Source of the DNA: CAIJMU01 sp035530275
Lineage (GTDB): Bacteria > Spirochaetota > Spirochaetia > Treponematales > Rectinemataceae
Reading direction: 5' to 3'
DNA length: 64,000 bases
NCBI GenBank assembly: GCA_035530275.1
Contig: DATKVC010000013.1
Span: forward strand, 159,266 to 223,265
A program made the translations under genes and the position numbers. Positions 23,732 through 31,963 of the stretch are shown piece after piece. Under the pieces are notes generated by a model. It did no database searches, was not told where the DNA came from, and saw nothing but the letters and a program-made list of their open reading frames with translations. Each line of letters starts with the position of its first letter. The first letter of the stretch is position 1.

Positions 23732-25255
23732 CTAACGCGGCCCAAGCCCGACGAAGTCAGACTCCTTGAATTGGGAAAGCATGTCGGCGGGTCCGAGGGC
23801 GACCCAGAGGATGGGCGCGTCGGTGAAATATTTGCGGAAGGCCCTCTCTATGTCGTCCGCGCCTACGGCCGAAACCTTGTCAACGTCGAGGAGCCAGGCG
23901 CGGGGATCGCCGAACTCGACGACGGAGCGGGCGATCTCGCCGGCGACCGCCGCGTTCGTCGTGATCTTGCTGTAGCTCTCATTGATGTAGATGGTCTTGT
24001 AGACGGGGAGGACCTCGGCCACGGCTGCCCTCGGCGAGCGCCCCTCGGCCGCCTTGGGGGCGACGCTCATGGCCCGTCCTGCTTCCAATTCGCCGGCGGC
24101 CTCGTCGAGATAGGATTTGATTTTATCGGGCGCCGAAGTCTTGAACACGCTGATCGAACCGTAACTCGCGCCGAAGGATCGCACGACGGCCCCTGGCGTG
24201 TACGCTGCCCCGTATTTGTCGCGCACCACGTTGAAGAGGAGGTCGGAATAGAGTCTCGCGGCTAGGCTCGCGGCGGCCCAGTCAGGCTCGGTCGGGGAAG
24301 GCGCCGCGAAATCTCCGCGAAGATAGGCGATGCCCTTCGAGGCGGCGAATTCCTTCTTGACAAGACGCGCCTTGACCCTTCCCTCGAAACTGGGAGCCGC
24401 CGAGGGAATTTCCATCTTGCGGTCGGGGATGGAACCAAAGGCCCTTTCGAGGCCGCCCTTCAATTCGGCAAGATCGTAATTCCCTACGGCGACGATGAAG
24501 AAGCGATTGGCCGAAAAGGTCGCGGCATAGCGCGCCTTCACCTTTGCGAGATCCATCGAGGCGAGGGACTCTTCCGTGCCGTCCGGGGTGGCAGCATAGG
24601 GGTGGCCGGCGAAGAAATCCTTGTTCATCTCGGTGGCAGTCGCCTGCCAGGGATCCTGTTCCTTTTTCTGGAGGGCCAGTTTCGCGTCGGAAAGGACTCT
24701 GTCGAAATCGGCGGGGTCCCATGCTGGGTCGTTGAAGGTGCTGGCCCAAATTGGAAGAAGCTCGTCGAAGTAGCGATCGAGGCAACTCAGGGTATAGGTG
24801 GAATAATCGAAGACGCTCCCGGTAGAAAAGCTGGCGCTCGTCTCGTCGAGTTTCGCGCTGAGTTTCTCGTAGGGCCACTCGCGCGAACCCCTGGCCATTT
24901 CGCGAAGCATCAGCGATTCGAGGCCCGCCTCGGATTCCTTCGTGATGAGGGTGCCACCGCGGAGAACGATGCTGAGGGAGCGAACCCGATTGGCGTCGTT
25001 GGTCCTGAGGACGACGGGTATGCCGTTCGAAAGACTGAAGGTCGAATAGGAAGGCGCGTTTTCGAGGGCGAAGGCTCCGGCCTTTCCCGAAGTGAAGATC
25101 GGCTCGAGAGCGTCGAGGCGGACCTGGGCCGCGCTGCTCCCCCTGGCCATGGCGGAAGTCCCCTGAGCGCCGGCTCCGAAGGCCAGACAGACGCCCAGAG
25201 CGAGGGCGACGAGGAGGGGTCTCCGATTGGCGAATGTCATTTCGGCTCGCATCAT
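23732..25255 (-). CDS. M16-family peptidase homologue lacking the zinc site
   Basis: Secreted protein of about 507 residues with signal peptide (PLLVALALGVCLAFGAGAQG). It has the two-domain M16 pattern (LRGGTLITKESEAGLESLML; RDKYGAAYTPGAVVRSFGASYG), but where active members have HxxEH it reads GLESLML, so it cannot bind zinc. It is coupled by an ATGATG/TGA overlap to the active homologue at 25252-26778. Such inactive/active pairs work as heterodimeric periplasmic processing proteases in other bacteria. The start is the first ATG of ATGATG at 25255 (25252 is equally possible), with GGGAGG upstream. Confidence 0.82.
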   Translation of the reverse strand: MMRAEMTFANRRPLLVALALGVCLAFGAGAQGTSAMARGSSAAQVRLDALEPIFTSGKAGAFALENAPSYSTFSLSNGIPVVLRTNDANRVRSLSIVLRGGTLITKESEAGLESLMLREMARGSREWPYEKLSAKLDETSASFSTGSVFDYSTYTLSCLDRYFDELLPIWASTFNDPAWDPADFDRVLSDAKLALQKKEQDPWQATATEMNKDFFAGHPYAATPDGTEESLASMDLAKVKARYAATFSANRFFIVAVGNYDLAELKGGLERAFGSIPDRKMEIPSAAPSFEGRVKARLVKKEFAASKGIAYLRGDFAAPSPTEPDWAAASLAARLYSDLLFNVVRDKYGAAYTPGAVVRSFGASYGSISVFKTSAPDKIKSYLDEAAGELEAGRAMSVAPKAAEGRSPRAAVAEVLPVYKTIYINESYSKITTNAAVAGEIARSVVEFGDPRAWLLDVDKVSAVGADDIERAFRKYFTDAPILWVALGPADMLSQFKESDFVGLGPR

Positions 25256-26778
25256 TTGCCTCCCTGCTGCTGCCACCAAAAGGCGTCGGCCGGCGTCACG
25301 TTCTCATAGCCCAGGGACTTTGCGCCCTCGTCCATCGCGGCGTCCTTGGCGGCATCACTCGAGTTTACGCGCACCCCAAGCTCCGAGGGTCTGTCGAGGA
25401 TGTAGCTCCGTATCAAGGCGGATATGTCGTCGAAGCTCACCTTCCGGCAATTTTCTTCATAATTGTAAAAGTAGTCGCTCGAGGCGACCGACCACCAGAA
25501 AACCAGGACTCCCGACACGAAGGAGGAGGTATCCTCCATGCTGAGCAGGTTGTCGTCGACGAGCTTGCGCTTGGCGAGGGCAAGCTCCTCGTCACCGAAG
25601 TAGGTTCGCGGGTCCTTCGCGATCAACGCGAGCTCGTCTATCACCGCCTTTCGCAGAGCCTCGGCACGGTCGAGTATCGCTCCGCCCTCGCCTGCCCTCA
25701 TGTAGGAATTGAAATACAGTACGCCCCCGTCCCTGGCGGTCGGATAGCCGAAATCGATGTATTCGGGGTCGTAGAGATCGGGCACCTTCTCCATGAGGTC
25801 TTTCTTGAAGCGACCCACGGGCGAGCGCGTGAGGAAGAGGAGGACGTCGGAGACGTAGCTGTTCTTGGTGTCGACGAGGACGTCGGGCCCTCGCCACTGA
25901 ACACGAACGTTGTCGATGCCCTTGTAGTAGCCAGAATCTTTGTAGAGAAGGCGAATGTCGCCGGGGAAGGACGGTTGGGGCGGAACGCCGATGGCCTGGG
26001 CCGGGGCGCCTTGCCAGTCGCCGAACCATTTCTTCACCGAGGCGAAGACCTCGGCCGGCTTGACGTCGCCTCCGACGAGGATGGCCGCGTTCGAAGGCAC
26101 GTACCAGGCAGCCTGCATGGCCTTGAGGTCGGCTACGGTGGCCCCTTCGACGTTCGATTCCGGCCCATCCACGTTTTTCCGCCAGGGATAGGTCGAAAAA
26201 GCCCTTGAATCGAGGGCGTTCTCGAAGATCTGGTCGGGGTCGGCATGGTAGCCCTTGATTTCGTTGAGCACGACGCCCTTTTCGGTTTCGAGCTTGGCTG
26301 GATCGAAGACGGGATGACGCACCGCCCATGACCAGAATTGGACGCCGTCGTCGAGCTTGGACGAGGGGATGGTGATGTGGTACTCGATGTCCTGCCCTCC
26401 CGTCGAGCCGTTCCAGTCGGGGACGCCCAGCGAATTGAGGGCCGCGGTAAAGGCGGCCTGATTGGGATACTTCTCGTTGGAGGCGAAGAGAAGATGCTCG
26501 TAGAGGTGGAAGAGACCGGCGTCCGACTTGTCCTGGGCGCTCGCTCCGCCCCGGAAGGCCACGCAGACGGTCGCCAGGGGCACCGAATGATTCTCCACGA
26601 CAAAGATCTCGAGACCGTTGGGCAAGACGAGATGGGCCGGCCTATCGCCGGAAGTGGCTGAAATTGCCGCCGAGCCTTCGGCCGATAGGTTGAGCGAAAG
26701 GGCCGCGAGGGTTAAGGCCAGGAACAAACCAAAGGCACGCGCCCCTCCTCCCCTCATCGCGATGGATAATTTCTTCAT
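25252..26778 (-). CDS. Secreted M16-family zinc metallopeptidase (active subunit)
   Basis: Periplasmic or surface peptidase of 508 residues with a signal peptide. The inverted zinc motif HLYEH lies near residue 90, with the second Glu in KLETEKGVVLNEIKG. Active-site context GGASAQDKSDAGLFHLYEH is typical of the insulinase/processing peptidase family. ATG 26778 follows AGAGGAGG; the longer frame to 26835 has no such site. It is the first gene of a two-gene operon with the zinc-less homologue. The natural substrate cannot be read from sequence. Confidence 0.88.
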   Translation of the reverse strand: MKKLSIAMRGGGARAFGLFLALTLAALSLNLSAEGSAAISATSGDRPAHLVLPNGLEIFVVENHSVPLATVCVAFRGGASAQDKSDAGLFHLYEHLLFASNEKYPNQAAFTAALNSLGVPDWNGSTGGQDIEYHITIPSSKLDDGVQFWSWAVRHPVFDPAKLETEKGVVLNEIKGYHADPDQIFENALDSRAFSTYPWRKNVDGPESNVEGATVADLKAMQAAWYVPSNAAILVGGDVKPAEVFASVKKWFGDWQGAPAQAIGVPPQPSFPGDIRLLYKDSGYYKGIDNVRVQWRGPDVLVDTKNSYVSDVLLFLTRSPVGRFKKDLMEKVPDLYDPEYIDFGYPTARDGGVLYFNSYMRAGEGGAILDRAEALRKAVIDELALIAKDPRTYFGDEELALAKRKLVDDNLLSMEDTSSFVSGVLVFWWSVASSDYFYNYEENCRKVSFDDISALIRSYILDRPSELGVRVNSSDAAKDAAMDEGAKSLGYENVTPADAFWWQQQGGK

Positions 26779-26825
26779 GCAACCTCCTCTACTTCGCCTC
26801 GATGTGAACGATGCGAAAAACCGCC

Positions 26826-26854
26826 TTGTTAGCATCCCTGTGCCGAGCTATCAT
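26826..26854 (+). promoter_or_regulatory. Promoter for the PilZ-like gene
   Basis: TTGTTA (26826-26831), 17-bp spacer, TATCAT (26849-26854). The predicted start is near 26861, giving a leader of about 65 nt. Confidence 0.6.
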
Positions 26855-26925
26855 GCCAAGAGTCGGCCGGCAGCGAAAGGTGCATTTCGCCCGGGCTGCC
26901 AGGTTTCATGTGAAGGGATGGCCCC

Positions 26926-27723
26926 ATGGATTCCCGTATCGTCAACGAAAAGGCCGAGGGCTACAGGGACAGGGTGCTCAGGCTCAATCCCTCGCTCATC
27001 GACGAACTGGGTCTCATCAAGCGAGGCATCCATCTCAAGATCGACGAATTCTTCGTATCCTGCTTTCCCTTCGACCTTTCCCTCGGCAAGGCCAGCCTCC
27101 TCGCCTCGCTTTCGCAGAAGGAAATCGATTTCTTCCGCAACTTGGCGAAACGCCCCCATAAGCTCAACCTGAATTTCAAGGTGCCCAGCGCCTCGAAGCC
27201 CATCACCTTTTTCGTACTATCTGATATCGTCGATTTCAGGAAGCCCAATGCCGATTCGCCCTATTGTTTTATAGATGTCGCGTTCAGGGAAACGCCCTTC
27301 GCCCTCAAGGAAATTCTCGTCACGTGGTTCGTCCAAAGCGATGAAGGCGAGGCATTCTTCGCCGACCCGACCGACCTCGCCGTCCCCCTCGAAAGACTCG
27401 GCGACTTCTTCGCGCATCCCCATGTGGCCCTCCTCAAAGACGGAGCGGCGGCGGACAGGCTCAGGATACTTTCGATGAGCAAGCGGGCTATAAGGGTCTT
27501 CGGCGAATATTCCGGCCCCCCGCCGGAAAAAGGGGAGATCCTCGATTTCGAGGCCCCGGCCGCGGAGGGAGCCGTGCCGATCAGGGGCGGTTGCGTCGAA
27601 TTCACGACATCAGCCGAACTCCCGGGCTTCGCCTGGATCGGCGTGGAACTCGCCTACAATTCCTACCTGATCGCGCGCTTCATGCGTCTCTTCGTCGCGA
27701 AGAGGACAGGCGTTTCAATTTAG
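26926..27723 (+). CDS. Hypothetical protein, possible PilZ-type c-di-GMP binder
   Basis: Cytoplasmic protein of 265 residues without membrane segments. The N-terminal half (RVLRLNPSLIDELGLIKRG, FRNLAKRPHKLNLNFKV) recalls the PilZN-type domains found in spirochaetes, and the C-terminal part (RLRILSMSKRAIRVFGEY ... LPGFAWIGVELAY) could be a PilZ barrel. The canonical RxxxR and D/NxSxxG motifs are not clear, so c-di-GMP binding is uncertain. It has its own promoter and overlaps the end of the convergent histidine kinase gene by 9 bp. Confidence 0.45.
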   Translation: MDSRIVNEKAEGYRDRVLRLNPSLIDELGLIKRGIHLKIDEFFVSCFPFDLSLGKASLLASLSQKEIDFFRNLAKRPHKLNLNFKVPSASKPITFFVLSDIVDFRKPNADSPYCFIDVAFRETPFALKEILVTWFVQSDEGEAFFADPTDLAVPLERLGDFFAHPHVALLKDGAAADRLRILSMSKRAIRVFGEYSGPPPEKGEILDFEAPAAEGAVPIRGGCVEFTTSAELPGFAWIGVELAYNSYLIARFMRLFVAKRTGVSI

Positions 27724-29130
27724 GGCGGGGAGGCTCAGGAGGAAGAGTGACCCGCCTTCGGGTCGGGGCGAATAGGTAAGATCGCCGCCTGCTCCCCTCG
27801 CCACGCTCCGGGCGAGGGCGAGGCCGATCCCGCTTCCCTTCTCCTTGGTGGTGAAAAATGGCTCGAAGAGTCTCGCTCGCGAATCAGGAGCCACGCCGCC
27901 CCCCCTGTCACCTACCGCCATGACCCAGGACCTGCCTTTCCGGACGACTTCGAGAGTGACCCAGCCCTCGGGATCGGCCTCGCGCGCGTTGGCCACGAGG
28001 TTGTCCAGGGCGAGGGAAAGCCGATCGGGATCGACGCGCACCATCGCTCCTCTGTCTCCGGTCGGCAGGGACAAGTCGATGCCTGACCTGCCCTCGCCGG
28101 CTTCGGGATCGTGTCGCTCCACGAAGGCTCGCATAAAATCTAGAAGTTCGATGTCGCGAGGGTCGCCAGGGCCCGCCTTGAGGAATTCCCTGATCCTGTC
28201 GGCCATGCCGGCGAGCCTTCTCACTTCCCCGTCGATGACATCGGCAGCCTTTCCCGCCAAGGAATTTTCCCCTTCGCGACGTCTCAGGGTGGCCGCCTGA
28301 ATGCCGATCACGCCGAGGGGATTCTTGATTTCGTGGACCAGGGTCCTGGCCGCCTGCCCGAGCTCGGCCAGCTCGCGGTTGCGCGACTCCCTCTCCTTGA
28401 GTTCCCCATTCCTCCTCATGAGCACGAGGACGAGGAGGTAGATGCCCACGAGAACGAGGCTTAAAAGAAGGCCACCCGCCACAAGGACTGTTTCTCCCAA
28501 AGGCCGGGGCGGCACCGCATATTCAAGCCACATCGTGCGCGGGCTCGCGAAGAGGAGGCCGAGGGGGCTTCCTGGCGAAGCGCCCAGCCCAGGTGGGCCC
28601 ATCATCCCGCCCATCGACGAGCCGAACCCGTCGGCTCCGAGGCCCCCTGAGCCGAGACCTCCCCCGCCCGAGCCTCTGCCCCCCAAGCCTCCACCCGCGC
28701 CATAGCCGCCGCGCATCATGCCGCCCTGCATCCCCTGGAGGCGACTCGGCCCTCCGGGGGCGGGCATGGGTCGCATGAGCCTGATCGTCGCCCCTCCAGG
28801 CCCTGACTCCGAGAGGACAAAGCTCCTCGCGCCGCGGTCGAGCTGCGGGGGAGCGCTGCCCTGCGCGGTGATCGCATTTCCGTCAGCATCGTAGACGCCG
28901 AAGCCGAGAACGGGACCGCCGACGAGATTCCCCTCGGGATTGTCGAGCCAGGCCTCGACGAGGGCGGCGGAGGCCCGGTAGATGTCGAACTGGAGGCTCA
29001 GGCTCCGTGTGCGCCTCTCCTCGAGGATCATCGCCCACACGAGGCCTATCACGAGAAAGAGCGCCGCCAGCGACAGTATGAAGCTGAACGTCGGCAGAAT
29101 ACGCTTCGGCGAGACCATGGTCGTGATCAT
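27715..29130 (-). CDS. Orphan sensor histidine kinase with Gly/Met-rich external segment
   Basis: Inner-membrane kinase of 471 residues. Membrane segments lie near 13-32 and 210-240. Between them is a sensor region with an unusual stretch of about 60 residues rich in Gly, Met and Ser (MQGGMMRGGYGAGGG and similar). The kinase core has the H-box LVHEIKNPLG (His about 264), N-box LDNLVANAREA, and G-boxes VGDRGGGVA and GSGIGLALARS. No response regulator is adjacent. ATG 29130 is chosen; 29118 is an alternative. It is divergent from the TPR gene with 53 bp between them. Confidence 0.85.
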   Translation of the reverse strand: MITTMVSPKRILPTFSFILSLAALFLVIGLVWAMILEERRTRSLSLQFDIYRASAALVEAWLDNPEGNLVGGPVLGFGVYDADGNAITAQGSAPPQLDRGARSFVLSESGPGGATIRLMRPMPAPGGPSRLQGMQGGMMRGGYGAGGGLGGRGSGGGGLGSGGLGADGFGSSMGGMMGPPGLGASPGSPLGLLFASPRTMWLEYAVPPRPLGETVLVAGGLLLSLVLVGIYLLVLVLMRRNGELKERESRNRELAELGQAARTLVHEIKNPLGVIGIQAATLRRREGENSLAGKAADVIDGEVRRLAGMADRIREFLKAGPGDPRDIELLDFMRAFVERHDPEAGEGRSGIDLSLPTGDRGAMVRVDPDRLSLALDNLVANAREADPEGWVTLEVVRKGRSWVMAVGDRGGGVAPDSRARLFEPFFTTKEKGSGIGLALARSVARGAGGDLTYSPRPEGGSLFLLSLPALN

Positions 29131-29183
29131 AGCATGTCGCTGCCCCCTGTGCGGCAGGGGGTGGAGGAAGCTATCATCGAGAC

Positions 29184-31136
29184 GTGGCAACGCAGGCTGA
29201 TCGACTTCTCAAGCAGGCCCTCGAGGCGGGGATGGCCCGCGATTATCGCAGGGCGGCATCGATACTCGGGACGCTTGTTGCCGGAGGCGAGGCGCCGCCG
29301 GAGGCCCTACTCTATCTCGGGAGAAGTCATCAAGCCCTAGGCGAACTTGGCAGGGCGATAGACGCATTCCGCGCCTATCTACGCTCCGGTGGCGACGAGG
29401 CGAAGGGGCGGTTTTTCCTCGGCCGCGCCTATCTCGCCGGCGGTCTCCACGCCGAGGCAGCCAAGGCCCTTCGCAAGAGCGTCGAGGCCGATCCCTCGAA
29501 GGCCAGCAGCTGGGCATTGCTCGGCGCGACGGAGCTCAAGCTCAGGAAGAGCGGGGCTGCCGTCGCCCACCTTGAAAAGGCTGTCGGCCTCTCCCCCCAG
29601 GACCCCCGGGTCTATCGCGGTTACCTCAACGCCCTTTTCGTCCGAGGCATTCGCGACTTCCTCCGCGGAGACAGCGAGCTTGCCGCACAGACCTTCGGCT
29701 TCGTGGCCGACAACGGCTTCGATTCCACGGCTCTCAGGCTCTGGAAGGCCCGGGCCCTCCGCGATCTGGGCCGGGACGCCGAGGCCCTCGTCGACTGCGA
29801 GGCCGCCCTGGCCCAATCACCCGGCGATCCATCCATTTCCTGGCTCAAGGCGGGTATCCTCCTCGACCTCGGCAGAAGGAAGGAAGCCCTCGCCCTCGCG
29901 GAAAAGCTCGGTTTGACGGGCCTCGGGGGCAGGCAGGGACCGGCCGATCGAGCTTCCCTCGACATGCTCAGGGCCGCCTCGGCCTTCAAGAGCGGCGACT
30001 GGAAGGCTGCCGCGACGGCGGCGCTTTCCGCCCTGCGCGAGGGCACTGAAATTCCGCAAAGCGCTCGGGCAGGCCTTCACGCGATGGCGGCCGAAAGCCT
30101 CCGCATGACCGGCAACCCGGCGCGCGCCAGGGAGGAGGCGGAGAAGGCCGTCGCGGCAGATCCCCGTTCCCCGGAACTCAGCCTCAACCTCGCCTTCGCC
30201 CTTTTCGATCTCGATCACCATGACGAGACCCTTGGCGAAATCGCTCGCGCGCGGAGTCTCGGAGCGGAGGCAGCCGACTGCGATTATCTCGAAGCACTCT
30301 GCTGTTCGAGGCGAGGCGAACGGAACGAATGGGCCCTTGCAAAGCTCCAGGAAAGGCTCCACGGCGATAGTCGGGCAGGTCTGGCTCCCGATAAACGGCA
30401 CCTCTTCGCCCTCGGCGAGTGCCTTTACCGCGGGGGGCGTCCCGATCTCGCGCGGGGCTGGTTCGAAAAGGTCGTGGAACTCGATCCCGGACACGAGCTC
30501 GCCCTCCTCTACCGCATTTCGGTCGGCGAGTCCCTCGGAGACGCGACACTCAGGGCCCATGCCTGCAAGGACTATCTTGCCCGTTTCCCCGACAATATCG
30601 CGATCAGGTGGGAGTACGCCGAGCTCATCTCGGGAAAGGGCGACTGGAAGACCGTCGCGAAGCTTCTCGAGGAGGGACTCCCCTGGGCCGGGAGCTCGTC
30701 GAGCTATCGCCGCATGTTGGCACGGGCATTCCGCGAGACTCGCCGCTGGCGCGAAGGCGCCGTCCTCTATCGGGATCTCCTCCTCGTCGACCCGAGCGAC
30801 GGAGAGCTCCTCATGGCCCTCTGCCTTTGCCTCCACAACGACGGTAAGTCGGCCTTCGCCTGGGCCCTTCTCGACAAGGCTCCCGCAGCGGCCCTCGGAA
30901 GAGCCGGCCCCTGGGTCGTCAAGGGCATGCTATCGGAAAAGCTCGGCAAGGCCGAATCGGCCTTCGACGCCTATCGCCGCGCCGTCGAAATCGAGCCGGG
31001 CATCGAAAGGCCCTGGAGGGAACTCGCGCGAATCTACGAGGAGAAGGGACTCTACGCCTCCGCACAGGAAGCCCGGGAAAGGGCCGCGGCGGCACTGCCG
31101 AAGGGGGACATCCCGAAACCCGTCAAACCCGCCTGA
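29184..31136 (+). CDS. Tetratricopeptide repeat protein
   Basis: The 650-residue protein is made of TPR-like helical repeats throughout (ALLYLGRSHQALGELGRAIDAFRAYL; FFLGRAYLAGGLHAEAAKAL; WALLGATELKLRKSGAAVAHLEKAV; YRRAVEIEPGIERPWRELARIYEE). No signal peptide or membrane segment is visible, so it is probably a cytoplasmic scaffold. The start is GTG 29184, with only a distant GGAGG at 29163; a TATCAT six bases before the GTG may indicate a nearly leaderless mRNA. Partner and function are unknown. Confidence 0.8.
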   Translation: MATQADRLLKQALEAGMARDYRRAASILGTLVAGGEAPPEALLYLGRSHQALGELGRAIDAFRAYLRSGGDEAKGRFFLGRAYLAGGLHAEAAKALRKSVEADPSKASSWALLGATELKLRKSGAAVAHLEKAVGLSPQDPRVYRGYLNALFVRGIRDFLRGDSELAAQTFGFVADNGFDSTALRLWKARALRDLGRDAEALVDCEAALAQSPGDPSISWLKAGILLDLGRRKEALALAEKLGLTGLGGRQGPADRASLDMLRAASAFKSGDWKAAATAALSALREGTEIPQSARAGLHAMAAESLRMTGNPARAREEAEKAVAADPRSPELSLNLAFALFDLDHHDETLGEIARARSLGAEAADCDYLEALCCSRRGERNEWALAKLQERLHGDSRAGLAPDKRHLFALGECLYRGGRPDLARGWFEKVVELDPGHELALLYRISVGESLGDATLRAHACKDYLARFPDNIAIRWEYAELISGKGDWKTVAKLLEEGLPWAGSSSSYRRMLARAFRETRRWREGAVLYRDLLLVDPSDGELLMALCLCLHNDGKSAFAWALLDKAPAAALGRAGPWVVKGMLSEKLGKAESAFDAYRRAVEIEPGIERPWRELARIYEEKGLYASAQEARERAAAALPKGDIPKPVKPA

Positions 31137-31214
31137 CCGGCGCGCTCGCTTCGGCGTGACAGCTCAGCCGCTCTCGGCTATACTTGCGGCTAGCACATGC
31201 AAGAGGAGGATTCG

Positions 31215-31775
31215 ATGCCCGTCAAAGCGATGGACCTGTTCGATGCCTATCAAAAGAGCGCCCTACCCAAGGATCACGGATTCCTCGTGTCCTCCTTTTT
31301 CAGCGCGAGCACGGCCTATTCGCGTTACGAGGTCGTTTCCTATTCCAACGTGAAATCGATCTATCCCAACGAGGCCGGCCTGACCTTCCAGACGGATGGA
31401 AAGAAGATTTTCATCCTCGTCGAGCCCTCGAACTACCATCAGAAGGGCACAGAGCCCTTCCTCCGCGACAGCTCCGAGCAGATTCAGCATCGATTCAGCG
31501 AACTCGAGCTCTACAACTGCAAGAACTTGGCGAAGGTCTATTACAGCAAGGAACCGGTGATGTCCTACGGCTCCTTCACCATCATGAGGCCGACGGGCAT
31601 CAATTTCTCCTTCGTCTTCTACGCCCTTCCCGATATTAAGGAAAGCCTTAACACCTTCTTCGAAAAGACCTTCAACAAGGAAGCAGGACTCCCCCTCGCC
31701 GACTGCAAGAAGATCGCGCCGGCCATTACGCAATCCATCGTGACCAAGATGGGCTTCACCTCGACGGAAGCCTGA
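31215..31775 (+). CDS. Conserved-looking hypothetical protein
   Basis: Soluble 186-residue protein, no family recognised. It starts at ATG 31215 (MPVKAMDLFD) seven bases after AGAGGAGGA; an upstream ATG at 31197 has no such site. The composition is ordinary and globular (KIFILVEPSNYHQKGTEPFL, INFSFVFYALPDIKESL), with two cysteines. It is followed by three consecutive hairpins that end transcription towards the convergent PPDK-like gene. It lies at the border of the filament locus, but nothing ties it to that function. Confidence 0.65.
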   Translation: MPVKAMDLFDAYQKSALPKDHGFLVSSFFSASTAYSRYEVVSYSNVKSIYPNEAGLTFQTDGKKIFILVEPSNYHQKGTEPFLRDSSEQIQHRFSELELYNCKNLAKVYYSKEPVMSYGSFTIMRPTGINFSFVFYALPDIKESLNTFFEKTFNKEAGLPLADCKKIAPAITQSIVTKMGFTSTEA

Positions 31776-31776
31776 G

Positions 31777-31832
31777 GCAAGCTGCCGGTCAATGGGCTGG
31801 CAGCTTGCCTTGCGATTCCCAAAGGGAATCGC
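31777..31832 (+). terminator. Two tandem hairpins after the hypothetical gene
   Basis: GCAAGCTGCC (31777-31786) pairs with GGCAGCTTGC (31799-31808) directly after the stop. GCGATTCCC (31812-31820) pairs with GGGAATCGC (31824-31832) around AAA, followed by TGTCTTGT. Confidence 0.55.
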
Positions 31833-31876
31833 TGTCTTGTCCGGATTAAGAGTCGCCCGCGTCGGCCACCGCCGGC

Positions 31877-31916
31877 AAAAACAAGAGGCCGTCCCGAAGG
31901 ACGGCCTCTTGTTTTT
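31877..31916. terminator. Bidirectional rho-independent terminator
   Basis: A perfect 18-bp stem (31877-31894 with 31899-31916) closed by CGAA, with A5 on the left and T5 on the right, ends transcription from both the plus-strand hypothetical gene and the minus-strand PPDK-like gene. Confidence 0.92.
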
Positions 31917-31963
31917 GGGCTTTGGCGAGTGAAGGCGCGGGGCACAGCCGGCCTTCGCGTCTC

